Under the pieces are notes generated by a model that made no database searches, had not been told where the DNA came from, and saw nothing but the letters and a program-made list of their open reading frames with translations. The translations under genes and the position numbers were made by a program. DNA of 48,300 bases from Phocaeicola plebeius (GTDB lineage: Bacteria > Bacteroidota > Bacteroidia > Bacteroidales > Bacteroidaceae). Shown piece by piece: positions 14,477-24,175 of this stretch; the first letter of the stretch is position 1; the number at the start of each line of letters is the position of its first letter. The stretch spans positions 1-48,300 of the forward strand of contig JALEPZ010000058.1 in assembly GCA_022767125.1 (NCBI GenBank), in the 5' to 3' direction.

Positions 14477-15940
14477 TTACACTTCAATCAGCTTGTACTT
14501 CGGCACCAATGCCTTCATCACACACCAAGCCAGCAGATAAGCCACGGCGCAGATGCAGAAGATGATGAAGTAACCGGCTTCCTTGCCCTGGAAGCCCATA
14601 AAGGCCATCTGGCTCTTGTCGGCATAGTCGAACAGCAGGCCCGAACCCATGTTGATGAGGAACGAACCGATGCCGCCCGCCATACCGCCGATACCGATGA
14701 TGGTAGCAACTGCACTCTTGGGGAACATGTCACTGCCCACGGTATAGATGTTGGCCGACCACGACTGGTGGGCAGCTCCGGCAATACCGATGATGATGAT
14801 GGGGAACCAATACGAATAGTGTCCCAGGGGCTGGGCGAACAAGGCCAGCAAAGGGAAGAGCGAGAAGATGAACATGGCCTTCATGCGCGAAGCATAGGGG
14901 TCCTTGCCTGTCTTGTTGATGATGATGGTCGGCAGCTTGCCGCCATAGATGGACAGCATGGTAATGGCATAGAGTACGAAAATGAGCAGCTGAGCCGTAC
15001 CCGTATCGGAAGCAAAGCCATACACGTCGGAAATGTAGGCAGGTGTCCAGAACAGGAAGAACCACCACACACCGTCGGTCAGGAACTTGCCCATGATGAC
15101 GGCCCATGCCTGACGGTAGGTAAGACACTGCAGGATGGAAAGTTTCTTTTCAGGTCGGGCCGTTTCTGTCTTTTCGTTCAAGGCCGTAGCATCATCCTGG
15201 TGGATATAGGCCAGTTCGGCCGCATTGACCCGCTTGTTCTCTTCAGGTTTCTTGTAGATGAACAGCCAAAGGCCCATCCAGATGAAGCCCAATGCACCAA
15301 TGACGATAAAGGCCATTTCCCATCCGTTACCGACACCGATACCCCTGAAATACTTGGCCAGCGTCGGGATGCAGACCGGAGCAATCAAGGCACCGATAGT
15401 GGAACCGGCATTGAAGATGGAAGTAGCGAATGCACGGTCGCGCTTCGGGAAATACTCGGCGGTTACCTTAATGGCAGCCGGGAAGTTACCAGCCTCACCG
15501 GCACCCAGCACGATACGGGCCGCAATGAAGTAATAGACACTGGTAATGGCGACGGTAGCCGCCACGTCGCCGGTGGCCTGAATCATGTTGGCTACATTGT
15601 CCAGCCCCACTGTATGTTCGGTCGCCCAGCCGCACAAGGCATGGAGGCAGGCGCCCAGCGACCACACGCCGATGGCCCAGATATAGCCTTTCTTGCTCCC
15701 CATCCAGTCGATAAAACGTCCGGCAAAAAGATTGGCCAGTGCGTACACAATGGAGAAAATGGCGGTGATGTAACCATAATGTGCATCCGTCCAGTGAAAC
15801 TCGGGAGCAATGAAGTCTTTCCAAGTTAACGACAACACCTGACGGTCGAGGTAATTGACAGCGGTTGCAAAGAAAAGCATCCCGCAAATGAGCCATCTGA
15901 AATTGGTCATTTTTCCAGATGAATTGTTAAGTGTATTCAT
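14477..15940 (-). CDS. MFS hexuronate transporter (ExuT-like)
   Basis: 487 residues with about twelve membrane segments of the anion:cation symporter MFS family. Signatures: AVNYLDRQVLSLTWKD, GRFIDWMGSKKGYIWAIGVW, ARIVLGAGEAGNFPAAIKV and AEYFPKRDRAFATSIFNAGS. These resemble ExuT/GudP transporters for galacturonate and glucuronate. It is likely to import uronates or their isomerised unsaturated forms. It is the last gene of the minus-strand set GatC-like permease - kduI - exuT, diverging from the pectin operon. The start at 15940 is chosen for the hydrophilic N-terminus MNTLNNSSGK; a second Met ten residues on is possible. Confidence 0.85.
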   Translation of the reverse strand: MNTLNNSSGKMTNFRWLICGMLFFATAVNYLDRQVLSLTWKDFIAPEFHWTDAHYGYITAIFSIVYALANLFAGRFIDWMGSKKGYIWAIGVWSLGACLHALCGWATEHTVGLDNVANMIQATGDVAATVAITSVYYFIAARIVLGAGEAGNFPAAIKVTAEYFPKRDRAFATSIFNAGSTIGALIAPVCIPTLAKYFRGIGVGNGWEMAFIVIGALGFIWMGLWLFIYKKPEENKRVNAAELAYIHQDDATALNEKTETARPEKKLSILQCLTYRQAWAVIMGKFLTDGVWWFFLFWTPAYISDVYGFASDTGTAQLLIFVLYAITMLSIYGGKLPTIIINKTGKDPYASRMKAMFIFSLFPLLALFAQPLGHYSYWFPIIIIGIAGAAHQSWSANIYTVGSDMFPKSAVATIIGIGGMAGGIGSFLINMGSGLLFDYADKSQMAFMGFQGKEAGYFIIFCICAVAYLLAWCVMKALVPKYKLIEV

Positions 15941-16142
15941 GGTAGGTAAGTTTAAAGAATTGTCTTGTTCATTAAAAGCAGGTGACAGACAGGCGCACAG
16001 AGCACCGAAGAAACAAGGCTATTCAGCATTCTCATTCTGTTTAGCAGACTGATTATTAACGGATAGCCCTGTATCTCGGCATCACTGTAACCAATAAGTC
16101 ACAACCTACTCCCGTTTCTGACGAAAATCCGGGAGCTACGGT
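15941..16142. other. Gap between kduI and the transporter gene
   Basis: About 200 bases with no gene. CTCCCG at 16110-16115 and CGGGAG at 16131-16136 can pair around a TTTC/GAAA inner match, giving a small hairpin just after the kduI stop. Near 16021 the minus strand has TAGCCTTG, one mismatch from a -7 box, so a weak extra promoter for the transporter is possible. Confidence 0.35.
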
Positions 16143-17063
16143 TTATCTCATTTCCGTGTAAGGAATATTGTCCTTGTCGTTATAGTCTAGATTCTCTCCC
16201 GCCATTCCCCAGATGAACATGTAGTTGCTCGTGCCGGCTGCGGCATGAATCGACCATTCGGGCGAAACGATGGCCTGTTCGTTGGCCATCCATACCAGGC
16301 GTTCCTGCTGGGGTTCGCCCATGAGGTGGCAAATCATGTTGCCTTCGGGTACATTGAAGTAGAAATAGGCTTCCATACGGCGGCTGTGGGTATGCGCAGG
16401 CATCGTGTTCCAGACACTGCCCGGCTTGAGTTCCGTCAGACCCATCTGCAACTGGCAAGGGCCTTCTTCGAGCACATTGTTTACAATCAGCTGGTTAATG
16501 ACGCGGTCGTTACTCTCTTCCAGTTTGCCGGCAGCAATAGACTTGGCCTTGATAGAGCCTTTGCGCCCGTCGATGGTAATCAGCTGGGTCTTGTATTCCT
16601 TATGGGCAATGGCGGAATTGATGTAGAACTTGGCAGGATTCTGTGCGTCCTTACTCTTGAACGTTACGTCCTTGTTGCCACGGCCCACATACAGGGCTTC
16701 CCGGAAGTTGAGCTCATAGTCCTTGCCATCGACGGTCACGATACCCGCACCGCCTACGTTGATGACTCCCAGTTCACGATTGAACAGGAAATAAGGAGCC
16801 TTCAGCGGGTCGATGGTTTCCAGTTTCAGTTCCTTGGCAACAGGCACTGCACCACCGAAGATGAAACGGTCGTACATGGCATACGTAATGTTGATTTCAT
16901 CCTTCACCATGACTTTCTCCATCATAAAGCTGCTGCGGAGGCGTTCTGTGTCGTAATGGCGGACATCGTCAGGATGGCACGCAGTGAGCATACGATAATT
17001 CACTTGGGCACTGGCAGAAAGAGCCAGCACTCCCGCTACAAATGTTGCAAAAATCTTCTTCAT
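16143..17063 (-). CDS. kduI: 5-dehydro-4-deoxy-D-glucuronate isomerase, with signal peptide
   Basis: 306 residues. KduI turns 5-keto-4-deoxyuronate, made from unsaturated galacturonate released by pectin lyases, into 3-deoxy-D-glycero-2,5-hexodiulosonate. The family body starts near residue 25 and shows [44 protein letters not shown] and [20 protein letters not shown]. The metal ligands His, His, Glu and a distal His are all present. Unlike the E. coli enzyme (278 residues, cytoplasmic) it opens with [20 protein letters not shown], a typical Sec signal peptide, so it is probably periplasmic. No kduD is in the window. The start at 17063 is preferred to the Met two codons upstream. Confidence 0.93.
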   Translation of the reverse strand: MKKIFATFVAGVLALSASAQVNYRMLTACHPDDVRHYDTERLRSSFMMEKVMVKDEINITYAMYDRFIFGGAVPVAKELKLETIDPLKAPYFLFNRELGVINVGGAGIVTVDGKDYELNFREALYVGRGNKDVTFKSKDAQNPAKFYINSAIAHKEYKTQLITIDGRKGSIKAKSIAAGKLEESNDRVINQLIVNNVLEEGPCQLQMGLTELKPGSVWNTMPAHTHSRRMEAYFYFNVPEGNMICHLMGEPQQERLVWMANEQAIVSPEWSIHAAAGTSNYMFIWGMAGENLDYNDKDNIPYTEMR

Positions 17064-17109
17064 TATCATCGAGTTTTAATTTATTTAATTGCAGTTTTAC
17101 TATAAATTC

Positions 17110-18501
17110 TTACTTTCCCATGAGGATGCGGCGGCGATTGTACACGGCCAGTCCCAGCGTACAAGCCACCAGTGCAGCCGAACCGATCCACTTCAGGTTA
17201 TGCACCAGATGGAAAATGACCCAGGCAAACGGACTGGAAGCGAAGTCAAGGGCACCGCCTTCAAAGCCGTCGGGAATCTTCAAGGCACCGTCGGGACTAC
17301 CCTTCGCTACGGTCACCTCATAGGCATCGTGGGCCGCTTGCGTGAAATAAGGAGCGAGGTCGGTCACAAAAAGCAGGCCGATGACGATGACCACCAGTCC
17401 GACGATGAAGGTCTTCAGCACGTTGCCTTTGGTTATCGGCAACACCATCGGGAACAGATAGAACATACCGGCCAGCGAAGCCAGCGGCAAAAACTCATTG
17501 CCGGGCAAAGCCACTGCCAGCAACAAGGTGACAGGAATCAGCAACAGCGACACCACCAAGGTGGTAGGATGGCCGATGACCAGGGCGGGGCTCATGCCGA
17601 TATGCAGGCTGACATTTCCCTTGAACTTTTTGGCAATCAGTTCGCGGGTGGCATCGGAAATAGGACGTAAGCCTTCGATGAAGAGGGCGGTGATACGCGG
17701 AATCAGTTCCATCACAGCCCCCATCTTGATGCCCAAGCCTAAAATATTCGGAATTTTATCGACCACCTCTGCCCCATTCTTGCAGGCCAGGGCACCGATG
17801 CCACAGCCGACCAGAATACCGAGGAACAGGGGTTCGCCCATGATACCGAACTTCTTCTTCATGCCTTCCGCATCGATGTTGAGCTTGTCAAAACCGGGGA
17901 TGAAATCAAGTCCTTTATTGATGAGCAACGCAAAGGGGACGAAACCCTGGCAGAAAGGCTGGGGAATGGAAATGCCCTCCATCTTATCGTAGTAACCCTG
18001 GAACTGTTTGGCTGTGAGGTCGGCCATAATCAAGGTAATGATATAACAGATGATGGCTGCAAAGAAGCCCCACCAGATATTTCCGGAAGCGAAATAGACA
18101 ACGGCGCCGATAAAGGCGAAATGCCAATAGTTCCATAAGTCAATGTTGACAGTGCGGGTGGTTTTCGTCAGCAACATCAAGAGGTTCACGCCCAAGCACA
18201 CCGGAATAATGAATGCACCGACCGACGTGTTGTAGGCCACGGCAGCAGCGGCAGGCCAGCCCATGTCGAACACCTTGAGCTGCAAGCCGTAGATTTCAAC
18301 CACCTTGCTCAATGCCGGTCCCAGACTGCTGGTCAACAAGGCCGTCACGACCGACAGACCCACAAAACCGACACCGACCAGCAATCCGCTCTTGAGTGCC
18401 TTCCCAAACTTAATGCCGATGCAGACTCCTAGAATCGTGAAAATAATTGGCATCATCACTGCTGCACCTAAGCCAATGATGTAGCTGAAAACTTGTTCCA
18501 T
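17110..18501 (-). CDS. GatC-like PTS galactitol-family IIC permease, without IIA/IIB partners
   Basis: 463 residues, about eleven membrane segments, related along its length to E. coli GatC (451): VGVGFVGLSVV, FDMGWPAAAAVAYN, LLTKTTRTVNIDLWNYWHF, KKFGIMGEPLFLG, SPALVIGHPTTLVVSLLLIP and LPGNEFLPLASLAG. In GatC such a protein is the membrane channel of a phosphotransferase system. No IIA, IIB, EI or HPr gene is near, and Bacteroidota usually lack a full sugar PTS. It probably acts as a secondary transporter for a uronate product, given its place as first gene before kduI and exuT. Substrate and mechanism are inferred. Confidence 0.85.
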   Translation of the reverse strand: MEQVFSYIIGLGAAVMMPIIFTILGVCIGIKFGKALKSGLLVGVGFVGLSVVTALLTSSLGPALSKVVEIYGLQLKVFDMGWPAAAAVAYNTSVGAFIIPVCLGVNLLMLLTKTTRTVNIDLWNYWHFAFIGAVVYFASGNIWWGFFAAIICYIITLIMADLTAKQFQGYYDKMEGISIPQPFCQGFVPFALLINKGLDFIPGFDKLNIDAEGMKKKFGIMGEPLFLGILVGCGIGALACKNGAEVVDKIPNILGLGIKMGAVMELIPRITALFIEGLRPISDATRELIAKKFKGNVSLHIGMSPALVIGHPTTLVVSLLLIPVTLLLAVALPGNEFLPLASLAGMFYLFPMVLPITKGNVLKTFIVGLVVIVIGLLFVTDLAPYFTQAAHDAYEVTVAKGSPDGALKIPDGFEGGALDFASSPFAWVIFHLVHNLKWIGSAALVACTLGLAVYNRRRILMGK

Positions 18502-18561
18502 AATCTTACTTAATTCGTCTTTAATTGATAGATAGGGTTAATAGCAATTTGATAATTGCAT

Positions 18562-18592
18562 CAAAAATAGAGACTTTTATCGAATTACACAA
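18562..18592 (-). promoter_or_regulatory. Promoter of the GatC-like permease-kduI-exuT operon
   Basis: TATTTTTG (18562-18569) and TTG (18590-18592) on the minus strand are 20 bases apart. The -7 box is 61 bases from the start codon. Confidence 0.7.
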
Positions 18593-18728
18593 CCTATTTT
18601 CCATTTAAATCAGATTTTTTCATCAGATTAGGCAATTTTTGCCGTTATCGCACACAAAAGAAGCCCTGACAGGTTGATTTGTCTACCCTTCTACCCAAAA
18701 AATACACATCTATATCATAAGGATGAAC

Positions 18729-18736
18729 TAACTTTG
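18729..18736 (+). promoter_or_regulatory. Promoter -7 box of the pectin operon
   Basis: TAACTTTG, 41 bases before the GH105-CE8 start. No TTG is found at the usual -33 distance. That fits an activator-dependent promoter, probably driven by the HTCS at 34373. Confidence 0.6.
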
Positions 18737-18776
18737 TCGCATTAATAGACAATCGCAACATAGAAACCATGATAGT

Positions 18777-20876
18777 ATGAAAAAACACTTACGAACGATG
18801 TTCATCACAGCTTTCTTGTGCGGGATAGCCGTCATAGGGACCCTTCGGGCACAACTGCCAGCTCCCCAGCAACCGTGGTCACTACGGATGGCCGAATCGG
18901 AAATGGCCCGTTGTCCGGAATCCTGGCAGCTCGACTTCCAGCCTTCCCTGAAATGGGACTATTGCCACGGACTGGAACTCGGGGCCCTGTTAGACGTGTA
19001 CGACCGCTACGGCGACGCACGCTATTTCGATTACGCTCTGGCCTACGCCGATACGATGGTGAACGAAGACGGAAGCATCAAGAAATACCGGCTCGAAGAC
19101 TATAGCCTCGACCGCATCAACTCGGGAAAAATCCTGTTCCGTATCTACGAACAGACCCGCCAGCCGAAATACAAGAAAGCCCTCGACCTGCTGCGCAGCC
19201 AGTTTGAGGGACAGCCCCGCAACGAAGACGGGGGATTCTGGCACAAGAAAGTCTATCCGCACCAGATGTGGCTGGACGGCTTGTACATGGGCACGCCTTT
19301 CCTGGCCGAATATGCCTACCGCAACAACCAGCCGGAAGCCTATCAGGAGGTAATCCGCCAACTGCTGCTGGCGGCCCGCCATACGTATGATCCGCAGACC
19401 GGCCTCTTCCGCCATGCTTGCGATGTGAGCCGTCAGGAACGATGGGCCGACCCCACTACGGGACAGTCGCGCCATACGTGGGGAAGAGCCTTGGGATGGT
19501 ATGCGATGGCCATCGTTGACAACCTGGATTTCCTGCCTCTACACGAGCCGGGGCGCGACTCGGTGCTGGCGGTTCTCCATACCATCGCCCGCTCACTGAA
19601 GCGCTACCAGAGTCCGGAAGGCCTGTGGTACCAGGTAATGGACTGTAGCGGTGACAAAGGAAACTATCTGGAGTCCTCCTGCTCGGCCATGTTCGTCTAT
19701 GCCCTGTTCAAGGCTGTCCGCAAGGGCTACATTCCCCGTAGCTACCTGCAGGTGGCCCGGAAAGGCTATGAGGGCATCCTTCACCGCTTCATGACCACCG
19801 ACGAAGAAGGAAGAGTGTCCATCACCCAAGCCTGTGCCGTTGCCGGCCTTGGCGGAAAGGTGTATCGCAGCGGCGACTATGACTATTATATCCACGAGGC
19901 CATCCGCGACAACGACCCCAAGGCGGTCGGCCCGTTCATCATGGCCAGCTTAGAGTGGGAACAATTGCCCGCAGAGGAACGCCGTCTGGCCGAACCGCGC
20001 CAGCTCATCGTGGCGCAAGACGGATCCGGCGATTTCACCACCCTGACGGAAGCGCTGGCTTCCTGTCGCGCCTTCATGGACTACACGGCCACCATCTATA
20101 TAAAGAAAGGTATATATCATGAGAAGGTGGTTGTTCCTTCCTGGCTCACCCATCTCGACATCATCGGGGAGGCAGCCGACAGTACGGTCATCACCTGGGA
20201 CGACCATGCCAACATCGACCGCATGGGCACCTTCCGCACCTACACGCTGAAGGTGGAAGGCAGCCACATCACGTTCCGTCATCTGACTGTCGAGAACAAG
20301 GCTCCCCAGCTGGGACAGGCCGTAGCCCTGCATACCGAAGGAGATTGCCTTCGCTTCATCGGCTGCCGCTTCCTGGGCCATCAGGACACCGTCTATACGG
20401 GTGCTGCACGCACGCGCCTCTACTTCGAAGGATGCTACATCGAAGGAACCACCGATTTCATTTTCGGTCCCGCTACCGCCTGGTTTGAGGACTGCGAACT
20501 GCACAGCAAGGCCAATTCGTTCATCACGGCAGCCTCCACGCCAGCCGATGTGGCCTACGGATATGTGTTCCATCGCTGCCGGCTGACGGCTGCCGAGCAG
20601 GTCGACAAGGTATATCTGGGTCGTCCCTGGCGGCCCTATGCAGCCACCCTGTTCATGGATTGCGAGTTCGGGAACCACATTGTCGACGCAGGATGGGACA
20701 ACTGGCGCAACCCAGAGAATGAAAAGACCGCCCGCTATGGAGAATACAATAATGTAAGGAACGGACAGCCCTTTGCCTCATCGGCTCCCTGGATCCGTCA
20801 ATGGCCGAAGAAAGAAGCCGGTGCCTTACAGCCCACCGTCATCTTTACGATGGCCGACACATGGAACAACCAGTAA
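18777..20876 (+). CDS. GH105 unsaturated uronyl hydrolase fused to CE8 pectin methylesterase
   Basis: 699 residues after a signal peptide ending near LRAQ. Residues about 30-395 are a GH105 (alpha/alpha)6-type domain: WDYCHGLELGALLDVY, WHKKVYPHQMWLDGLYMG (catalytic Asp in WLDG) and TWGRALGWYAMAIVD. It removes the unsaturated uronic acid left by lyases. Residues about 405-690 are a CE8 right-handed beta helix: LIVAQDGSGDFTTLTEAL, FLGHQDTVYTG (acid Asp), GTTDFIFG (nucleophile Asp) and YLGRPWRPYA (Arg), which removes methyl esters from galacturonan. All active residues look intact in both halves. It is the first gene of the pectin operon, 28 bases before susC. Confidence 0.93.
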   Translation: MKKHLRTMFITAFLCGIAVIGTLRAQLPAPQQPWSLRMAESEMARCPESWQLDFQPSLKWDYCHGLELGALLDVYDRYGDARYFDYALAYADTMVNEDGSIKKYRLEDYSLDRINSGKILFRIYEQTRQPKYKKALDLLRSQFEGQPRNEDGGFWHKKVYPHQMWLDGLYMGTPFLAEYAYRNNQPEAYQEVIRQLLLAARHTYDPQTGLFRHACDVSRQERWADPTTGQSRHTWGRALGWYAMAIVDNLDFLPLHEPGRDSVLAVLHTIARSLKRYQSPEGLWYQVMDCSGDKGNYLESSCSAMFVYALFKAVRKGYIPRSYLQVARKGYEGILHRFMTTDEEGRVSITQACAVAGLGGKVYRSGDYDYYIHEAIRDNDPKAVGPFIMASLEWEQLPAEERRLAEPRQLIVAQDGSGDFTTLTEALASCRAFMDYTATIYIKKGIYHEKVVVPSWLTHLDIIGEAADSTVITWDDHANIDRMGTFRTYTLKVEGSHITFRHLTVENKAPQLGQAVALHTEGDCLRFIGCRFLGHQDTVYTGAARTRLYFEGCYIEGTTDFIFGPATAWFEDCELHSKANSFITAASTPADVAYGYVFHRCRLTAAEQVDKVYLGRPWRPYAATLFMDCEFGNHIVDAGWDNWRNPENEKTARYGEYNNVRNGQPFASSAPWIRQWPKKEAGALQPTVIFTMADTWNNQ

Positions 20877-20904
20877 CTTATATTTTAAATTTAAATAACT
20901 CAAA

Positions 20905-23900
20905 ATGGTTCAACAACTATTCAGAAGAATGACTTTCCTGCTCATCATGAGCATGACATGTCTACTTGCCGCTGCCCAAGGAGGAAGCGTGCAGGGTATT
21001 GTGACAGAAAAAAGCGGAGAGCCGATGATTGGAGTAAACGTGGTGGTGAAAGGAACCACCAACGGCACCATTACCGGCTTCGACGGAGACTTTGCCCTCT
21101 CCGGAGTAAAAAAGGGCGACATCATCAGCTTCAGCTACATCGGCTACAAGCCTTTAGAGGTGAAGTACGAAGGCAATAACCAGCTGAACGTGGTGATGGA
21201 GGAAGACTCGGAAACCCTTGAAGAAGTGGTGGTCATCGGTTACGGTACGGTCAGCAAGCGCGACCTGACCGGTTCGGTGGCTTCCGTTTCGGCAGACGAC
21301 ATCGCAGCCTTCCCGGTATCGAGTGCGACGGAAGCCCTTACGGGTAAGCTGCCAGGTGTGAACATCACCACGACCGAAGGCTCGCCGGATGCCGACATCA
21401 AGATTCGTGTCCGTGGTGGCGGTTCGCTGTCGCAGGACAACTCGCCGCTCTACATCGTGGACGGATTCCCCGTGTCGAGCATCAGCGACATCGCTCCTTC
21501 TGAAATCAAGAGCATCGACGTGCTGAAAGACGCCTCTTCTACTGCTATCTATGGTGCCCGGGGTGCGAATGGTGTCATTATCGTGACCACCAAGAGCGGT
21601 ACGGAAGGCAAGACGCAGGTCGACTTCAATGCCTCTTACGGCTACAAGAAAGCGACGAAGTTCATGCAGGTGCTCAGCCCTTACGACTATGCAGCCTACC
21701 AGTATGAACTGGGTTCGACCGACTACGGCAACTACCAGGACCTCGACATCTGGCGTTCGGTGCAAGGCAACGACTACCAGGATGAAATCTTCGGACGTAC
21801 CGGCCACCAGACGCAGTACAATGTCAACGTGAGCGGCGGTACGAAAGAAATCAAGTTCAATGTCAGCTATGCCCACAACGACGAAAAGAGCATCATGCTG
21901 GGTTCGGGATACAACAAGGACAACATCAACGCCAAGATCAACGCCGACCTGAGCCAATGGCTGACTCTGGACTTCAACGCCCGTATGAGCTATGCTACCA
22001 TCGACGGTCTGAGCGGCGGTGCCGATACAAACGAATCGAATGCTGCCAACTCCATCGTGGCCAATTCGGCCCGGTTCCGTCCCATCGACCCGCTGACCAG
22101 CAACACCGATGACGAAGAAAACAGCACCAGCTCCCAGAAGAACCCGCTGGAACGTCTGATTGCGACCTACAAGAAAAAGAATACGCTCAACCAGAACTAC
22201 AACGTCGGCTTGAACTGGAAGCCGTTTGAGCATTTCACCTTCCGCTCCGAGTTCGGCTATGGTTGGAAATACGAGGATACCGACCAGGTATGGGCTGCCG
22301 ATGCCGTGCAGAACTCCAAACTGGGCTATAACGGCCAGCCGCAGTCGGTGATGCTGCGCACCACCACCAAGAACTGGCGCAATGCCAACACCTTGACCTA
22401 CGACAACCGCATCTTCAACGGACGCGACAAGATCAATGTCCTTCTGGGTCATGAAGTGAGCAGCAGCCAGGCCAAGTCGGTAGAGAATACCTCCGTGGCC
22501 TTCCCCGTTACGATGACCATCGACGAAGTGCTCGCCAACATGGGTTCGGGTACTGCATTGCCCACTAATACCACCATCAATGCCAAGGAGAACATGCTCT
22601 CCTTCTTCGGCCGTGTCAACTATACCCTGACCGACAAATACTTGCTCACCTTTACGCTCCGTGCCGACGGCTCCAGCAAGTTCGCCAAGGGCAACCAGTG
22701 GGGCGTGTTCCCGTCGGCTGCCTTCGCATGGCGCCTGTCCGACGAAGCCTTCATGCAGAAGACCGCCGATTGGCTGAGCCAGCTGAAGGTACGTCTGAGC
22801 TTTGGTACGGCCGGTAACAACCGTATCAGCTCCGGCTTGATGTACACCACCTTTACGCTGAGCGACAACACCTCGAAAGCCCCGTTCTTCGACGGCAATC
22901 GTGGTACCATGCTCGAACACGGTACGAACCTGTCGAATCCAAACCTGAAGTGGGAAACCACCATCACCCGTAACCTCGGTTTCGACTACGGTCTGTGGAA
23001 CAATCGCCTTTCGGGCTCACTGGATTTCTACTGGAATACCACCAAAGACCTGCTGATGCGCACGGAGATTCCGTCGAACACCGGCTACAGCTATCAGTAC
23101 CAGAACTTCGGAAAGACTTCCAACAAAGGTATCGAACTCTCGGCCAGTGCCGTCATCCTCGACAAGAAGAAGACGAGCCTGAACTTCAACTTCAACATTG
23201 CCTACAACAAGAACCACATCGATGAACTGAACACCGAGAACCCCTGGCAGAGCAGTAACTGGAGTGGTAGCACCATCGCCAAGTACGAAGACTACCGCGT
23301 GGAAGAAGGCGGAAGCCTGGGCGAAATATGGGGCTACAAGACCGACGGGTTCTTCACGGCCTACGACCCCACCACCAACCCCAACGGTGAACTGGTGCTG
23401 CAAGGCACTACCTGGGTATTGCGCGACGGACTGAAAAACGACAGCAAGACCATTACGGGCGGTACCTACTATCCCGGTGCCCTGAAGGTGGTATGCGACG
23501 AGAACGGTGACCCGCTGAAGCAGAAATTGGGCGATACAGTGGCTCCCCTTACCGGCGGTTTCGGCTTCGACGGTACAGTGGGCAACTTCGACTTCAACCT
23601 GTTCTTCAACTACTCCATCGGCAACCAGCTGGTCAACGGTACCAAACTGGCTACCTCGTTCTACACCGGTTCTGCCAAGGGGTATAACCTGAACGGCGAC
23701 TTCGCCCTGGCCAACCGCTACACCTGGATTGATCCCGAAACAGGACTGAACCTGGGCCGTCCCAGCACAACCGTCATCAACGCCTATGGAGGTGCCGATG
23801 CACTGGTAGCCCGCCTGAATGCCATCAACCAGGGTGCCAACATCTACAACCCGGCCGGCGTGACGACCATGCAGCTCACCGACTATGCCGTAGAGAACGC

Positions 23901-24147
23901 CTCGTTCCTGCGCGTGAACAACATCACCGTGGGCTACACCTTCCCGAAGGCATGGGCCAAGAAACTGTTCGCCCAGAAGATCCGTGTCTACTTGACGGGC
24001 TACAACCTGTTCTGCATCACCGGCTATTCGGGCGCAGACCCCGAAGTGGACACCAGCAGCAAGAAGAACGCCATGACTCCGGGTATCGACTATGCCGCCT
24101 ACCCCAAGAGCCGCACGTTCGTAGGAGGCATCAATGTATCATTCTAA
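20905..24147 (+). CDS. SusC-like TonB-dependent outer-membrane transporter
   Basis: 1080 residues. A signal peptide (to about residue 25) is followed by a carboxypeptidase-like regulatory domain (GSVQGIVTEKSGEPMIGVNV) and the plug domain (LEEVVVIGYGTVSKRDLTGS, VRVRGGGSLSQDNSPLYIVD, SSTAIYGARGANGVIIVTT). A long beta barrel ends in GGINVSF. Together with the SusD lipoprotein it brings oligosaccharides, here probably pectic ones, through the outer membrane using TonB energy. No anti-sigma-interacting N-terminal extension is present, consistent with HTCS rather than ECF sigma control. It is followed after 28 bases by susD. Confidence 0.95.
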   Translation: MVQQLFRRMTFLLIMSMTCLLAAAQGGSVQGIVTEKSGEPMIGVNVVVKGTTNGTITGFDGDFALSGVKKGDIISFSYIGYKPLEVKYEGNNQLNVVMEEDSETLEEVVVIGYGTVSKRDLTGSVASVSADDIAAFPVSSATEALTGKLPGVNITTTEGSPDADIKIRVRGGGSLSQDNSPLYIVDGFPVSSISDIAPSEIKSIDVLKDASSTAIYGARGANGVIIVTTKSGTEGKTQVDFNASYGYKKATKFMQVLSPYDYAAYQYELGSTDYGNYQDLDIWRSVQGNDYQDEIFGRTGHQTQYNVNVSGGTKEIKFNVSYAHNDEKSIMLGSGYNKDNINAKINADLSQWLTLDFNARMSYATIDGLSGGADTNESNAANSIVANSARFRPIDPLTSNTDDEENSTSSQKNPLERLIATYKKKNTLNQNYNVGLNWKPFEHFTFRSEFGYGWKYEDTDQVWAADAVQNSKLGYNGQPQSVMLRTTTKNWRNANTLTYDNRIFNGRDKINVLLGHEVSSSQAKSVENTSVAFPVTMTIDEVLANMGSGTALPTNTTINAKENMLSFFGRVNYTLTDKYLLTFTLRADGSSKFAKGNQWGVFPSAAFAWRLSDEAFMQKTADWLSQLKVRLSFGTAGNNRISSGLMYTTFTLSDNTSKAPFFDGNRGTMLEHGTNLSNPNLKWETTITRNLGFDYGLWNNRLSGSLDFYWNTTKDLLMRTEIPSNTGYSYQYQNFGKTSNKGIELSASAVILDKKKTSLNFNFNIAYNKNHIDELNTENPWQSSNWSGSTIAKYEDYRVEEGGSLGEIWGYKTDGFFTAYDPTTNPNGELVLQGTTWVLRDGLKNDSKTITGGTYYPGALKVVCDENGDPLKQKLGDTVAPLTGGFGFDGTVGNFDFNLFFNYSIGNQLVNGTKLATSFYTGSAKGYNLNGDFALANRYTWIDPETGLNLGRPSTTVINAYGGADALVARLNAINQGANIYNPAGVTTMQLTDYAVENASFLRVNNITVGYTFPKAWAKKLFAQKIRVYLTGYNLFCITGYSGADPEVDTSSKKNAMTPGIDYAAYPKSRTFVGGINVSF

Positions 24148-24175
24148 TCGTCTAAAAACAAAGAAACAATTCTAT

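Larger units (their letters stand above)
18502..18776. promoter_or_regulatory. Divergent control region of the pectin locus
   Basis: 275 bases between the GatC-like permease and GH105-CE8 genes, clearly AT-richer than the genes. It holds a promoter for each direction, described separately. GCAATT-TGAT-AATTGC (18544-18559) is a perfect 6-base-arm palindrome just downstream of the leftward -7 box, where an operator would block transcription. No gene is seen. Confidence 0.55.

Noticed and set aside
21154..22920. 588-codon minus-strand frame inside susC
   Set aside because: Antisense shadow of a typical SusC plug and barrel.
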